A DNA stretch of 64,000 bases from Epiperipatus broadwayi (GCA_028023455.1 JAQFVV010000037.1:1738001-1802000), one strand, 5' to 3'. Positions 10,832-23,883 are shown, numbered from the stretch's first letter. The notes: generated from the sequence alone by a model not told the origin. Translations and numbers: made by a program.

Positions 10832-12444
10832 CGAAATTAGAAAAATCTTACATTTGCAGTTGATAATGTGTATATGTATGACAGATCCAGCTAAACTCCC
10901 CTTTACAATCCCATTTTAATGTGGACAGATTCCATACAATAATAGGTTTTATTATTGTATACAAATGCAAAAACAAACAAAAAAATACCCTTTCATAACC
11001 TTTAATTAATAATACACTTTATTAGTTTTTTTATATTCAAGACCATTAACTAAAAAAATCACTAATAACCCCCCTCTACTTTCCTCTTTTCTCTACTCTT
11101 GACATAACTAATGTAATTGTTCTCTTTTTTTAATAAAAAAAAACAGACAAAGGCAAAGAGTAATATATATTTTGTTCTCGAAGGAACATGTGCTTTTACT
11201 TAAATAAGTGTCCAACTGATCCAAATCTTGACTGGTATTAGGACTAAGCGACTTACTATTAGGAGTAAGTTATAACACAAAACCTCTACCCTCTCTTTCA
11301 ATATTTTCTCAACCCTTAATACTATTCATTTTGCTTTCTAAATCATTTTAAATGCTATTCTGATAACATTCTTTTAGATTCATTTATGGGATTATTATTA
11401 TTTTTTAAATCTCACCCAGTAATCCTGAAAATTTCCTCCAAAATTTAGTTACTATTCATAAAGAAAAATTAAAACATAAATAATTTACGTATTTTAAATA
11501 AACTAATTAATGTAGATATAAACATTATTAATATATAAAATAAATAAATCCCCTTCTATTGTCGTAACTTATAGTTCATTAATGATTAAATATAATCCTA
11601 AAAAGATATGTTTACAGTTCACCAATGTCTATAGTTCAATCAATACACAAAGTTTCCATTACCCTGATCGATCAGTGTACGTCCATAAGCGTTTCTTTGT
11701 ATCTCTTGGAAGTTGATTCTCAGCAACTAGTTTGGTACCATGGCTAGCTCCTCTTTCTCCTATGTGGTTTGATGTTCCTTGAGGTGGTTTCATGGTTCAA
11801 TGAAGATCTAGGAATAGGTCAGTGCCCGGCTGGGGACAGATTCGATTTCGTTTAGCCTTCTATCATTTTTATTTCCATTTTCTTATATAATGGTTCTTTT
11901 TTTATTAAAAGAAAACTAATAATTAAACACACAATAGGTTTTCCTCTCTATTTATAGTCCTTTTTTCTATTGTCCTTTTTTTTTGATCATGTTCCCGGCC
12001 AGTGATTGCATTCCTTTAATTTTTTTGTTTTTAACACCTCGCTAACTAGAAGTCACGACAATAGAATTAATTACAATTCTTTTTTTTCTCTTCCCTCCCT
12101 TCAGATTAGAAAATTAAAATAATTAATTACAAAATTGTTTCCAAAAACTCTAAAAAAATTTTAATATCACTTTCAATGTAATCTCTCAATCCAATTAAAA
12201 AAATAACTAATCTACCATTTTGCCTTTTTTTTATTGTTTTTAAAATCCCAATAAAAAAAAACTAATAAAATAATACCAAAAAAAAAAAAAAAAACTTACT
12301 ATAAAAAAACTAATAAATAATAAATAAAAAAACTTCCTATACACACATCATTTATTTCTTATTTTATACCTAATATATATGTGTATATATATATATTTAC
12401 ATACACAGAGAATATAACATGAGTCGATCGAAATTATTGGCTCA
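10832..12444 (-). repeat. 5' LTR of Gypsy-1
   Basis: Partner of 377-2034, without the 105-bp hairpin insertion. On the minus strand it starts TGAGCCAATAATTTCG; its inner end reads ...CTAATTTCG, where the other copy has the intact CA. The change fits decay of a CA terminus. It lies next to the primer-binding site. Confidence 0.85.
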
Positions 12445-13292
12445 ATAAGATTTCATTTTATAGGATGTTTGTTTTAGAAGATTCATTAATTCTCTAGATT
12501 AATAAATCCAAAATGATGGTTCTCAAACATACATCACTTAAGAGCTTTATGAACATGTAAGAATAATATATACAAGATGGTAATGCCAAATTAATCATTT
12601 TATTAGATTCTAGCTACTAGTTTCCTTAGTAAAAGAACAACTTCTGTGTTTTAATCATTCAACAACCATTGTCTTAATTAGCACAATAAAAATAAATGGT
12701 AATTTATATTGTAAAAAAAATGTGCTAATATGGGATCATCTGATATTCTTAGATTACTTATGCATATAAATCAGTAAAAACATTAATATTTTTTCATTCA
12801 TCATTTATCCCATTTCAAAATTAAAATAATTATTTTTTGCCATTTTTGTAGATTTTTCTTTTACTAGATTACAATAGTAATTTGCTTATGTTTATAAGCA
12901 TGATATTTACATCAGATTACAAACATAAGTTGAAGACTCTAATATAGAATAATAGAGTAAATAACAGATGTTAATGTATTTTAGTCTTATAATGAATATG
13001 TCAAACTTTCTTATTTCTGTTGAGGTGCCATGTACATTGGTTTTGTTGAAACCTGGAAACATCATGATTTTTGGGCATGAATATAATTTTTAAGACAGAA
13101 ATAAGGTAGTTACTTTAATAGGCTGACTTTGGTATTCAAACATTTTTAAATGTTAAGTGTAAGACACAGTGTGAATTTATGCATAGACTGTACAACACAA
13201 TAACATCTGTCAGTAATATGTCATTATACTATACCAGACTATGCTTACAAAAGTATTTCTCAAAGACTTTTGATCAAACAGTTAAATATGAA
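12445..13292. other. Non-coding AT-rich stretch
   Basis: No open frame, repeat or RNA gene could be supported. The sequence is ordinary AT-rich intergenic DNA between Gypsy-1 and the first copy of the 450-bp repeat family. Confidence 0.5.
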
Positions 13293-13975
13293 GATTAAAA
13301 CAGGTAAAACTCTCCATACAGTATTGCCACTCAGTGCAAGCCAGAGTAATAAATGGATGCCAGAAGGCTAGTGCATAAAATTTCCATCTAGTGCCTACTC
13401 ATTCAACACCCCCAGACTAGTTTCTGGCTTGTGGCCTTTGCCTGTTTTAATAACAGTTATAAGCAAGCATAAGAAATGGTGATCATGGTATGTTTATTGG
13501 CTTAAAACAATCCTGCCTAATAGGATAGTGGTGGCTATGGTTATTAAAGAACCAAAGACACCAAATGTATAGGTACTGAACTGATTTTAGACCTACATGA
13601 CTATATAAACTAATGAGCTTGGATTGAAAATATTATTGTGTTTCAATTAACGAATGATAGTTTTGTAGTCAAGTAGAGATAAAATGTGGCTGCTGGAGAG
13701 TTGCATTAGATCTAAGATCTAGATGCAGTGCTCTCAGATCCAAGGCTTCTCACTGACAAAGGCCACAAGACAAAAACTAGTCTGGGGATGTTGGATGAGT
13801 AGGCACTAGTTGGGGATTTTATGCACTAGCCTTTTGGCATCCATTGATTACTGTGGTTTGCACTGAGTGGCAACACTGTATGGAGAGTTGATTATTTTAA
13901 TAACAGTTATAAGCAAGCATAAAAAATGGTGATCATATGATGTTTATTTGCTTAAATATGAAGGTTGTATGTTGG
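13293..13975. repeat. 450-bp repeat family, inverted arrangement
   Basis: 13293-13439 is a plus-oriented 147-bp piece (starting AAACTCTCCATACAGTATTG). It is followed from 13440 by a nearly complete minus-oriented unit running from 13975 down to 13480, which again contains the 147-bp piece at about 13770-13890. The motif CCTGTTTTAATAACAGTTAT occurs near both ends of the minus unit (about 13440 and 13893), so the unit has a terminal direct repeat or is a tandem array of about 1.1 copies with a period near 450 bp. No coding capacity. Confidence 0.75.
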
Positions 13976-14014
13976 GAATAATTGAAGGATTAAAAGTAAA
14001 ATGCATAGTTAAAA

Positions 14015-14275
14015 GGACAAACAGATATCAATAACATCATTAAAAAAATTAAAAGACTGAAATGGAGTTGGACTGGATATATTTCTAGATGACAACAAAT
14101 GAATAGTTGAAGCCCTTAAACTGGATTCCAAAAGATTGTAAAAGATCTAAGGAAAAAGACATATGAGAGGTAGATTAATGAAATGATGCAGAGAAAATAA
14201 ACTATAAATCAGAGGCACTGGATTAAGCTTGAAGAGATTTTTTTATTGCAGGGAATCAACTATAGTTGAAAATGA
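14015..14275 (+). pseudogene. Decayed C-terminus of another LINE
   Basis: Translating the plus strand with frame changes gives a tail of the type I-K-R-L-K-W-S-W-T-G-Y-I-S-R followed by a Lys-rich stretch and Y-E-R-Q-I-N-E-M. This resembles the conserved end of many LINE polyproteins (L-K-W-R-W-A-G-H-x-x-R ... R-G-R-P-x-x-R-W). Stops interrupt it in all frames. It differs from the LINE at 1-376. The call rests on this motif pattern only. Confidence 0.5.
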
Positions 14276-15269
14276 TAACTGTAATCATACATTAGACTAC
14301 ATGATCCAGAGTCAAATGCAGATCAAATAGAGTTCCACAATTACTGATGGTCAATGCTGTTTGAAAATTTTAATATATTCTGCAGACCACTTAACAAAAA
14401 ATATCTTTCTTATTTTTTGAAAATCTTTTTAAATATGTTATTAGTTTTCATGAACATATATTAAAGCTTTGTATTATATAGTATTAAAAAAACTGTGTTT
14501 AAAGTGATTAATCCTATATCTTATTTTATTTTATAATGTAATAGATAGTGCATCTATTTTCTATGACCTTGACCCAGGATTTGAATCTATATGGAACATG
14601 GATTATTTTTTAAACAACAGGATTTTAAAGCAAGATTTGGGATTTGTTTGATAAAGCTAGCACATTGCGACCCAACATTTGATTAATAATTATTTAGCTA
14701 TTATTAGCCAGAAAGGCCAGTGAGGGGAATAGTTTGACTTATGTGAATAAGACAAGTAAGTGTTCCATATGCTGATTATATTTAAAAATATAATATCTGT
14801 CCATTGCTACTTATGAGGGAAGTATCTTATTTGTATATAGCTTCTATATAGTTCTAATAATGTATAATATACTAAACATTAAATATATTTATATAGCAAA
14901 GATTATTTTTTACATGTTTATCTTCACTTTTTTTTAACAATTTATAATATTTTAAAATTTAGAATAAAGTCCTACAATTAACTAATTTACAAACATTTGT
15001 TTTTGTGTTTTTGTTGTTATGTGGGAGATAATTGATTTCAAGATGCTGGTTTAGTGTGATATTTATTTTATAATCTGGTGGTGCCTTTTGAAAGTAAAAG
15101 ACTAATCTATAAGAACTTAAGTTATATTATATAATGAATGTATTTATTTATACAGATATAATTACAAGCCAATACTAAAATAATCAATATGAAATTAAAT
15201 TATAATATACAGCAAGATATTTATTTATAAAATATATCTATAAAAAAATAATAAAGATGTCTCTTACAT

Positions 15270-15640
15270 CACTCAAATTTATATAATACTATTTACATCT
15301 TCATTAAACATTTTACAATACCATTTATAAAATTTTTTTTCTTTATATTTGTTTATGGTTTCAATTATCCAGTAGTCATTATCAGAGCTACAATATTCAA
15401 TTATATATGACCATATAATTAGTGTTTGTCTACATACAAATACTTATATATAATTATAAAAAACATATACAATATTCTACATTATGGTTTTTAAAAAATA
15501 TAAATTTGAATATTATAGCTCTGATGATGACTGCTGAGAAGTTGACATAATAAGAAAATATAAAGAAATATATTTTATTTTATAGATGGCATTGTAAAAT
15601 TTTTAATGAAGGTGTAAATGTCATTCTCTCTATATATAAA
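15270..15640. mobile_element. Hairpin element with arms of about 120 bp
   Basis: The left arm (about 15285-15400, including TTACAATACCATTTATAAAA and ATTATCAGAGCTACAATATTC) is mirrored by the right arm (about 15508-15625, including GAATATTATAGCTCTGATGA and TAGATGGCATTGTAAAATTT), with a loop of roughly 105 bp. No ORF. It looks like a MITE. Ends and target duplication are blurred by AT-rich sequence. Confidence 0.65.
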
Positions 15641-15744
15641 TCAATGCACAAAAGAACAAGAAGTGGAAAAAAAATCACTCAAATATTCAAAGTACTAGTA
15701 TAAATGAAGAAATTTTAAAAATATATATATAACAGCTATATGAA

Positions 15745-15825
15745 ATTAGTCTGAGGATATTGGATGAGTAAGCACTAGGTGGGAATTTTATGCACAAGCC
15801 TTTTAGCATCCACTGATTAAAGATT
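15745..15825 (-). repeat. Fragment of the 450-bp repeat family
   Basis: About 80 bp in minus orientation (GTCTGAGGATATTGGATGAG ... TTTTAGCATCCACTGATTA) match the central part of the family. Confidence 0.7.
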
Positions 15826-15944
15826 TTGTCTTATTCCTAATCTATCAAAGGCAGCCAGTTCAATTTTTTTTATCTAAACAACAGAGAAACATAATTTGAA
15901 AACAATATTTTACAACAATAGATTAAAATCACACTCCTATCTCA

Positions 15945-16530
15945 TCACATGATCACTATTCCTTATGCTAGCACATTACTGTTATTAAAAAAGGCAAAAC
16001 TCTCCACACAGTAGTGCCATTCAGTGTCAACCAGATTAATCAATGGACACCAGAAGGCTTATGCATAAAAACCTATCTAGTGCCTACTCATCCAATATCC
16101 CCAGACTAGTTTCTGGCCTGTGGCCTTCGTCAGTGAGGAGCTTTGGATCTGAGAGCACTGCACCTAGATCTTAGGATCTAATGCTCTCCAGCAGCTATCT
16201 TTTATCTTTACTTATTTACAAAACTATGAGAATAAAATTGAAAACACAATAATATTTTCAATCTAAGCTCAATAGCTTATATAGTCATGTGGATCTGAGC
16301 TCAGTTCAATACCCATACATTTTGGTGTCTTTGGCTCTGTAACAACCAGAGCGCCATCACTATCCTATTAGGCAGGATTGGTGCTAAACACCTAAACATC
16401 ACATGATCACTATTTCTTATGCTAGCACGTTACTGTTATTAAAACAGGCAAAACTCTCCATACAGTAGTGCCACTCTGGTTGGCATTGAGTGGCACTACT
16501 GTATGGAGAGTTTTGACTTCTATCTCATGC
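15945..16530 (+). repeat. 450-bp repeat family, longest plus copy with terminal hairpin
   Basis: The unit starts at CACATGATCACTATTCCTTA and the same sequence reappears at about 16398, giving a period of about 453 bp. The second unit is aborted after 100 bp and ends in a perfect-looking hairpin (about 16453-16523) in which AAAACTCTCCATACAGTAGTG is followed by its complement around a short loop. Non-coding. Confidence 0.75.
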
Positions 16531-17761
16531 TATTCAGGAGTATTCCTGCTCACAAATTAAACTTATCTTACTCATTTATCTAAAATTATATCTAAAATAT
16601 TTTTTAAGAATAACTTCTTTAAAATGTTGGCTGACACTACTTGGGTTGTGTGACAAATACTTTACAGTTTCTTTACCACAAGCATATTCTATTGAAAAAT
16701 ATGCCTCTAAAATTAATAAAAAAAAGTTCCGAAACTAATCTTTTGAATAATCAATTAAATATTGATAAGAGAAATATTAGTCACATTCAAGTCTACTGCT
16801 GTGTTGTAGTTTCCTGTTCTTTGGCATACTCCTCCAACAGATATCAAAAGAGAAGTCCTCTTACAGAAAATGTATAAAAAGCTATTAAAAAATATTGGAC
16901 TTGCCAATATTTCAACAAAGTTTCATATCTAAGATTTGTTTCAAATCAAAATCCTCTTTCTGGATGATCAACCAAGAATCTACTGCTGAAAAAAATATGA
17001 TTAAAAATGGTCTTCTTATGAAATTCTAAATCCAATAATAAAGTTAGCTATATTTAATTTTTTTAAGATATTAATGAAGTCCCATTTACAATTCAAGATA
17101 ACCCTCAGTACTGTCCTATGCTGATATGGACAATCATAAATCAAGTAGATAATAATCTATTGAATTTATGGTTATGATTACAATGGCAGAATGGAAGATC
17201 TTAATAAAACCACTATTGAATCAACCTCTTAGTTGAAGTCCCTGCAGCTTTCTTTGTGATATTTTGTTAATATCTTAAGAGATCCATACATTAAATAAAT
17301 AATGACATTTTTTTTATTCATTGTTGACGTTTATTTTAATTAAATAATTTATTTTAAAAAAAAGAAGAATTAGAATTATTTTTAATTATCGGTCTTTATG
17401 CACATACGTAACGTCATTTCAAATGGTCAAGTTTTATATAATTTCATTATCCAACAAAAAAATAATAAAATATTATATACTGTATATAATATTAAACACA
17501 TATTCATCAGTAATAATAACAAATAGAAGATTTATAAAAAAATAAAAAATAAAATATATTTTATTTATTGATATACATTTGATATACATGTTTTTAAAAT
17601 TATAATTTGATACTTATAAAGAATTTTTTTTCTTTATGTCCAGTACATTCCAACACATTCTTGAAAAAGAGTAGGGAAAAAAGGGATAATAGTTACCAGG
17701 CTAAGCAATGGTGAAGGTTTTTATTATATTTTTATTGTCTTTCACAACACTTATAAGACAT
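16531..17761. other. Non-coding AT-rich stretch
   Basis: No gene or repeat recognised. One 78-codon frame at 16641-16877 has no family features and I do not call it. Confidence 0.5.
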
Positions 17762-18025
17762 GCAAAACTCTGTATACAGTAGTGTCACTCAGTGCAAGCC
17801 AGAGTAATCAATGAATGTCAGAAGGCTTGTGCATAAAATCCCTATCTAGTGCCTACTCATCCAATATCCCTAATAGGCACTAGATAAGGATTTTATTCAC
17901 AAGCTTTCTGGCATCCATTGATTACTCTGGCTTGCACTGAGTGGTACTACTGTATGAAGAATTTTTCCTGTTTTATTAGCAGTTATGAGCAAGCCATTTG
18001 AGAAATGGTGATCATGTGATGTTAG
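17762..18025. repeat. 450-bp family, folded-back copy
   Basis: The segment from 17762 (GCAAAACTCTGTATACAGTA) to about 17872 is followed immediately by its reverse complement to about 17975, then by the family's flank CCTGTTTTATTAGCAGTTAT. The two arms are about 105 bp with almost no loop. This is the clearest hairpin in the family. Confidence 0.75.
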
Positions 18026-18737
18026 TGGTTTATCGCTTATAAGAGTTGGACATATTTACCACAGTACTGAGGCCATATCTTGTTGCAATCATATTTTTTT
18101 TAGTCAGAATATTGATACTCATATGACTGACTATAGTTACACATAGACAGATAATCATTTATGGATCATTATTGAATAGCCAAACCAAGTATTTATGGCA
18201 TGTTTAGGTGGAAGATAAATCCTAAGCCTATTTGTAACTTGAACAAAGGTCAATATTCACACAACCTGGGCTTCAGACCATGGATAGGGCAGGCAGATAC
18301 ACTGATTATCACACCATGATGACCACTTTAACTAATAATAGCTAAAGTCTTATTCAGCGCTCAAGAATTGCATGATGGTTAGCTGAAATTGCTACAGATC
18401 GAATAACTAACCCCCCCCACCAAAAAAAAAAAAAACTTGCTTGTAAAACTCACCTATCTGAATTTTTTTTAAAAAAGTTTTATCTAGATTAAAATCTAAT
18501 AATGTGGGATGTAAGTTTTAAAAAACTATTACGTTCACACATTTCGTATCTATATAAAATTTAAGCATTAAACATTAATTAGAACTCCTTAAAGTTTATG
18601 ATGTAACTAACTTAAATTATGTTTTAGGAGAGATAAGCAGCAGAGTTCTACTACTAGCAAAAATTACATATCACTGTCTGATTATGTATTATATAAACTT
18701 ATATGAAACTTACCTAAAAAGTTATGAGATTTTGTCA
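18026..18737. other. Non-coding stretch
   Basis: A short C run followed by an A run at 18412-18435. Nothing else recognised. Confidence 0.4.
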
Positions 18738-18850
18738 AGCCTTGGTGGCCGAGTGGTCAGCACAGCTGCCTTACAAGTAGTTGTCGCGGGTTCGCTTTTC
18801 TGCTGTTGCTTTGGCACATGAAAAATAAAGTTATGATTTACAAAAGTACA
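18738..18850 (+). mobile_element. tRNA-derived SINE-like sequence
   Basis: A tRNA-like head with an A-box-like TGGCCGAGTGG at 18746-18756 and a B-box-like GGTTCGCTTT at about 18789-18798, about 33 bp apart, as in internal pol III promoters. It is followed by a short body ending in an A-rich stretch (TGAAAAATAAAG). The tRNA-like part does not fold into a perfect cloverleaf (the B box departs from GGTTCGAATCC), so I read it as a SINE fragment, not a functional tRNA gene. Confidence 0.6.
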
Positions 18851-19429
18851 CAAGTGAGATGTGCATATGAGCTAAGTAGAGTTGCTGGAGTTATATGGAG
18901 AAAAAAAGGCAGGAATAAAAAAAAAAAGACATCAAATTTGGAGAGACTTTCATCCTGTTGTATGAATTAAAAACAAAAAATTATTTCTCTTTTAGTGTGA
19001 AAGCTATGGGAGAGATATACCATAAATGTTAATATATATACCGTATTGTTAATCAATGTTTTCAAGCAAACATTATTTTATTAAAAGTCCATTAGATATT
19101 TTTAAATGTGTATGTATATATATGTAAACAATGAAAATTATTGGATTATATCCATATAAACAATTAAAAATACATTTTTCTTTGATGTTGTCAAGAAATC
19201 CTGATGCTAAACAAGTTTTCTATATTATCCTATAATAGCTATTTTGTTATAAGTTTATTTGAAAGTAAAAGGAGATTCAAGTATGTATATATATAACATG
19301 CCATAAGACAAAAATAGAGTTAAGCTTAATATTCTATAATAATTCTATAGATAAATATTAAGATATAACTAGATTGTAGTATGCCAGGACTTATCAAAAT
19401 AGCATGTACATTTCATTTTGTAATATATA
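18851..19429. other. Non-coding AT-rich stretch
   Basis: Nothing recognised beyond short AT-rich simple sequence. Confidence 0.4.
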
Positions 19430-20105
19430 TTATAAGGGATTTGAAGGCAGACTTTTAAAGCTCCCTTCAGCCATCTATTCTATCTCATACAACATATACA
19501 GATAACACACACATGTGAAAAAGATAAATGATCTCCAATACACATATTTCATGCTAAACCAGCATTTATCAGTTGGTCCAGATCATCATCTCCCTCACAC
19601 ATATAATCAGTGCTTGGTTTATATTAAGATAGTAATTCTTCACATTTTAATGGACAGGCTTCAATCTACTCCACCTGCCAACTCTTCATTCATCCCCTTT
19701 CTATGTATTTCAATGGACAAGGTCCATATACATGAGGGATCAGAGTAACTTGAAATCAAAATAGGCATGACCATAACATTGGCATTAAAGAGGAATTTTG
19801 GAAATCCAACATTAGATTTTTAATGGTATGGATGGCTGAAGAATTGGAGGGTGGAATAGATTGGAGCCTGTCCATTAAAGTGTGAAGATTTTCCATCTTA
19901 ATATAAACCGAGCACTGATTAATATATATGTGGGATATGATGATCTGAACAAACAGATGAGTTCTGGTTCAGCCTAAAATATGTATATTGAAGATAATTT
20001 ATTTTTTTCACATGTGTGTGGTCATGTGTATCATTTGTATGACATAGAGTAGATAACAGAAAGAAGCTTGAAAGTCTGTATTTAAATCCCCTATATTATA
20101 TCTAG
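19430..20105. mobile_element. Foldback element with arms of about 270 bp
   Basis: The left arm, 19430-19690, contains CACACATATAATCAGTGCT, TATTAAGATAGTAATTCTTC and TTTAATGGACAGGCTTCAAT. The right arm, about 19815-20105, carries their complements (for example ATTGGAGCCTGTCCATTAAA and GATTTTCCATCTTAATATAA) with about 80-85% identity by eye. The loop is about 125 bp. No transposase ORF: a 77-codon frame across the left arm is not protein-like. A short relative of the arm (TCCCACACACATATATAATC) lies at 30938-31005. Confidence 0.75.
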
Positions 20106-20620
20106 ACCCCAAATATATAAAGTATACTTGTACAGTATTTAATATATATATACATACATTGTGTGCGTGTATATATATCTATCTGAACATTCAACTTTCC
20201 AAACACTGTTATATCAATGTAACCAATCTCTTCATTGATTTATTCAGCAAACCCAAAATGACAAATTTTTGTCAGCTACTTCAGTTTTCAGAGAGATGAA
20301 AGATTTAACAAATAACATTAGTCAAAGCAACCTTCATAATAAACCAGTTGTAAACATAGGTTCTTTCAATGTTACTAAACATTAAGCTTCAGAAAGTAGG
20401 TTTAATTTTTACTCATCCTTAACAACTTTACAAATTAATAATGCAATTTCAAATATATAATATCTAGCGAATACACTACTTTAAACTACATATAAACATA
20501 ATACAACAATCAACTTTCCAAATGCTGTTATTATTAATGAGCCAACTTCTTCTTCAGATTGAACTAAGATGACTAGACCAGTTTAATCAAAAATCAGGAC
20601 ACGACCACTAATCAATGAAC
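20106..20620. other. Non-coding stretch before the 3.15-kb repeat
   Basis: AT-rich, with a short (AT)n/(TG)n tract at 20138-20175. No gene recognised. Confidence 0.4.
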
Positions 20621-23600
20621 TGTAACTTTCGAGCATCATGTACTACTATTATTTACATGATAATTTAAAGAATAACAAATATATTAAAAAAAAAGTATAA
20701 AATGTTTTTGTATATCAGGATTATAATTCTGTTAATCTATCTCAATTCTGGCACAGTTAAGTTAAGCAAGAGGGTTCTTTTTACTGCTACTTAATGTGCT
20801 CATGCACCAGCATACAAGAAAACATTATAATTTAGATTATGGTTTGGCCATTTATCTAGCTATGATTTTAAGATGATATACTTTGTGAATAATATAACAT
20901 CACCAATCATCTAATTGATATGAGACTCATATTTGTATTTTTTGTTAATTAATTGATACATAAACACCAGTGCTTAAACTGAATAAATCACACATTGGAT
21001 GGTAACAAAAGAGAGTAATGGATTTTATTTATCCTTCATCACATCATTTAAGTAATCCCATTCCTTAAATATCAAGGATTACAACATAAATATATTTTAT
21101 GATTTCAATAATGGAAATATCAAAATTCTAATCTTTCAAATAATACAAATCTTTATTAGACTATAATGGATAGAAAAGAATTGAATTGTGATCAGTGATT
21201 TGTGATGAACTATGAATGCAAAAGCAATAATTAGTATACAACAAAATAACATTGATATTTATTTACATTACTATTTACAATTTATTTACAGATTACATCA
21301 ACAACAGCAAAAAATTAATACCAAATAATAATAGATTTTGGAAAATAATACACTGACAAAAAAATCTTATTCCTTGTTTATGGACCCCCAAAACTTTTCA
21401 TCAGATTATTAAAAAATTTACTATATTAATAAAGTGTAACAAGTAGCTATACACCATTTAATCAAGTGAAATAAATTGATTACACAATTGATTTCAACAA
21501 TTTTACCAACTCATCACTATAATATGTTATATATAAGGCTATTTGAATTGCTAATACTCAATCAACAGGTAAGAATATATATTACATACCTTCCTTGAGC
21601 CCTTCATGATCAACAATGATGAACAATGACTGCTTCCACAACAATGACTCACCATCTGATATACCAAGGTAACATTAACACATAGAAGTTGAAGAGTCAA
21701 ATTTGTATTGACAAAAATCATAGATCTGAGCATGTATACATTGGATCTAATGACGTCCCACACCAACCTTCATCAATTCATAAATTGATCCTATTCAAAT
21801 AGCAAAATGTAAGTAATTACACAAGCTTTAGGTTAAGATGATTTAAACTTCTTTTATTTTCAATCCTACATATGCTAACAATGTTGTTAAACCAGTTTCG
21901 AATCACAATATAAAATTAATAAATCAAAATATAATATTGTTTACAATATTTTAAACTAAATACCAATAATGAGTTTTGTCATCATGACATTAAATTTAAT
22001 ATTATGATTATAATATTAATTAATATCTTTGAAATTTAGTATTGATGAATTTTAATCATAAATGATCTTTACCTATTTGTTTAAAGATCTTATATTAACA
22101 TTTTAATTTAATCAATCGTTAGCCAGCTTAAAATATAACAGAAAACATATGTATAACTTATATATATAAACACACACACACACGGACATAACACCATCTT
22201 GTACAAGATACCTAAATAATTATCAATGTTTAAAGTATATTTAGCATTCACAGTTTGAATGTTATTAGGCTCTAACTATTGATTTCCATATTTACTAAGG
22301 CAATAAACCTAAAGCTTGTGCGGTTAAAACGATGAAGGTAAGGACCTCTACAGGTCTTGCATTATCCAAATTCCTAGGAAAAGGTTAAATATTTAACAGT
22401 CTTCAGTTATCCATACAATAATTTATTTAATATAGAAATTCCATCACATATTTTACAATAGCTTTTAATATAATATCCCTATGGTCAAGTATTCTTCTAG
22501 AACTAATTATTACCCTTAATTTCTTTATTATTTAATATTACTTCATTCTAAATAAAGATTTATGTTAAGATAACAGGATAAGTAACTTCAGGTTAATCAT
22601 GTGTGTTTATTCAATATATAATTCTACAATTCTATTCACAGATACAATTCTAGAATAAATTACAAACATTTCTTTTATAATTTTATATCCATGTATATTT
22701 TAAGTGTGCATTTATCAGTTAATGAATGACTTCCTCCAAACAACCTAAAATATCCAAAGCACAATTTATCAATTTCCAACTTCCGTGACAATAGTAATTT
22801 ATGATTAATTATAAGAGTTGTCTATTATTACAAATACTTTCAGTAATCTCGTTAATTAATGAATATGTAGGTTTAGCCTAAAGATGTCTAAACATAACAT
22901 AGATTAAATAGGACAGTACATTATTTAAGTAACAATACTCCTTTTACTTTAACAACTTTTAACAGAGAACTGAAACTTTAAATTGTGTATTCTGTTTTCT
23001 TTTCATTCTATTAATTTACTTGGCACTTCTGAACATTGTAATACATTTTTTTATAATGACAAATATTGTTTATCCCAGTTATAGTTTGTTATGAGTCAGA
23101 GCCATTGTTTCTTTCAGGACAGAAATTTAAAACTTTTACATATGCACAACAACTGAACAAACTATAATTTTTAAATAATAAATTTGATATCACAAATTTG
23201 TTTGGGTTTTTAAAATTACTTTTACAAGGAGTTTTCTTTTTTTTTTGCTGTTCTTTTTTGATGTCTGCCCACCAACAGCTTCTTAAAAAAAACTTTTCTC
23301 ATTTGCATATTAACGAGGCAATTTAAAGCAAAAACAAATATTTAGGAGAATTTATGAATTATCAGTTACACAGCTTCACTTTAAATCACTTTCAAATTTC
23401 AGAAACTATATTTTATATTTCCCCTTTTAATAAAATCAATTTAAAATTACCAAATTTGAAATATATATTATTTTAGCTAAATATAAGAAATAATAAAAAC
23501 GTAATCAAGGATATGATTAATCTCAAATACACAAATTAACCATGCCTTTATTCAGTCATACTGAAACATCAATCATTATAAAATTGTTATAATGTTGAAA

Positions 23601-23770
23601 TAATATATGATAAGTTAAACAAATAAAAATATAAATAACATTTTGAACATTCGTATGTAATAAAAAAATATATTAGTTTTTTCTCACAATGGTATATTAA
23701 TATCATTTACTTTATATTTATAAAAATTTAAAATCTTTCAAAACATCACCTTTGATCCATTTTAATTACA
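20621..23770 (-). repeat. 3.15-kb TG...CA repeat, copy 1 (putative 3' LTR)
   Basis: On the minus strand it begins TGTAATTAAAATGG and ends GAAAGTTACA, so it has TG...CA termini with a 5-bp inverted repeat (TGTAA/TTACA). A second copy with the same two boundaries lies at 33187-44259, interrupted by insertions. Removing these gives about 3.15 kb for both. No ORF over 90 codons and no protein motif. Directly inward on the minus strand (higher coordinates) lie gag-like frames at 23884-25380. It has an (AC)n tract near 22172-22183. I interpret it as a long LTR; a large non-coding dispersed repeat of another kind is possible. Confidence 0.65.
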
Positions 23771-23883
23771 GCTATTACCAAACCCCAGAAAACAAAATTT
23801 TAATTTTTTTATAATTAAGGATCCCATGATCTAAATCTGATTACAATAATAAAATGATTAACAAAGACTTCTGACTCTATCTC

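Larger units (their letters stand above)
377..12444 (-). mobile_element. Old Ty3/Gypsy LTR retrotransposon with nested insertions (Gypsy-1)
   Basis: Two direct repeats of about 1.6 kb (377-2034 and 10832-12444) flank minus-strand relics in the canonical order gag (10.5-10.1 kb), protease (9.9 kb), RT (9.6-8.8 kb), RNase H (8.8-8.2 kb), integrase (3.2-2.1 kb). A primer-binding site abuts the 5' LTR. Between RNase H and integrase sit an inverted pair of LTR-like units (3199-7052) and a LINE (7147-8215). That both sides remain in the same orientation shows these are insertions into the element. Many stops and frameshifts make it inactive. No target-site duplication is visible at the outer edges. 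Confidence 0.85.

Noticed and set aside
13293-18025. CRISPR array
   Set aside because: Repeats are long, irregularly spaced and in both orientations; the DNA is eukaryotic.
18738-18810. Functional tRNA gene
   Set aside because: A and B boxes are present, but the T-arm and acceptor pairing are not convincing; it fits a SINE head better.
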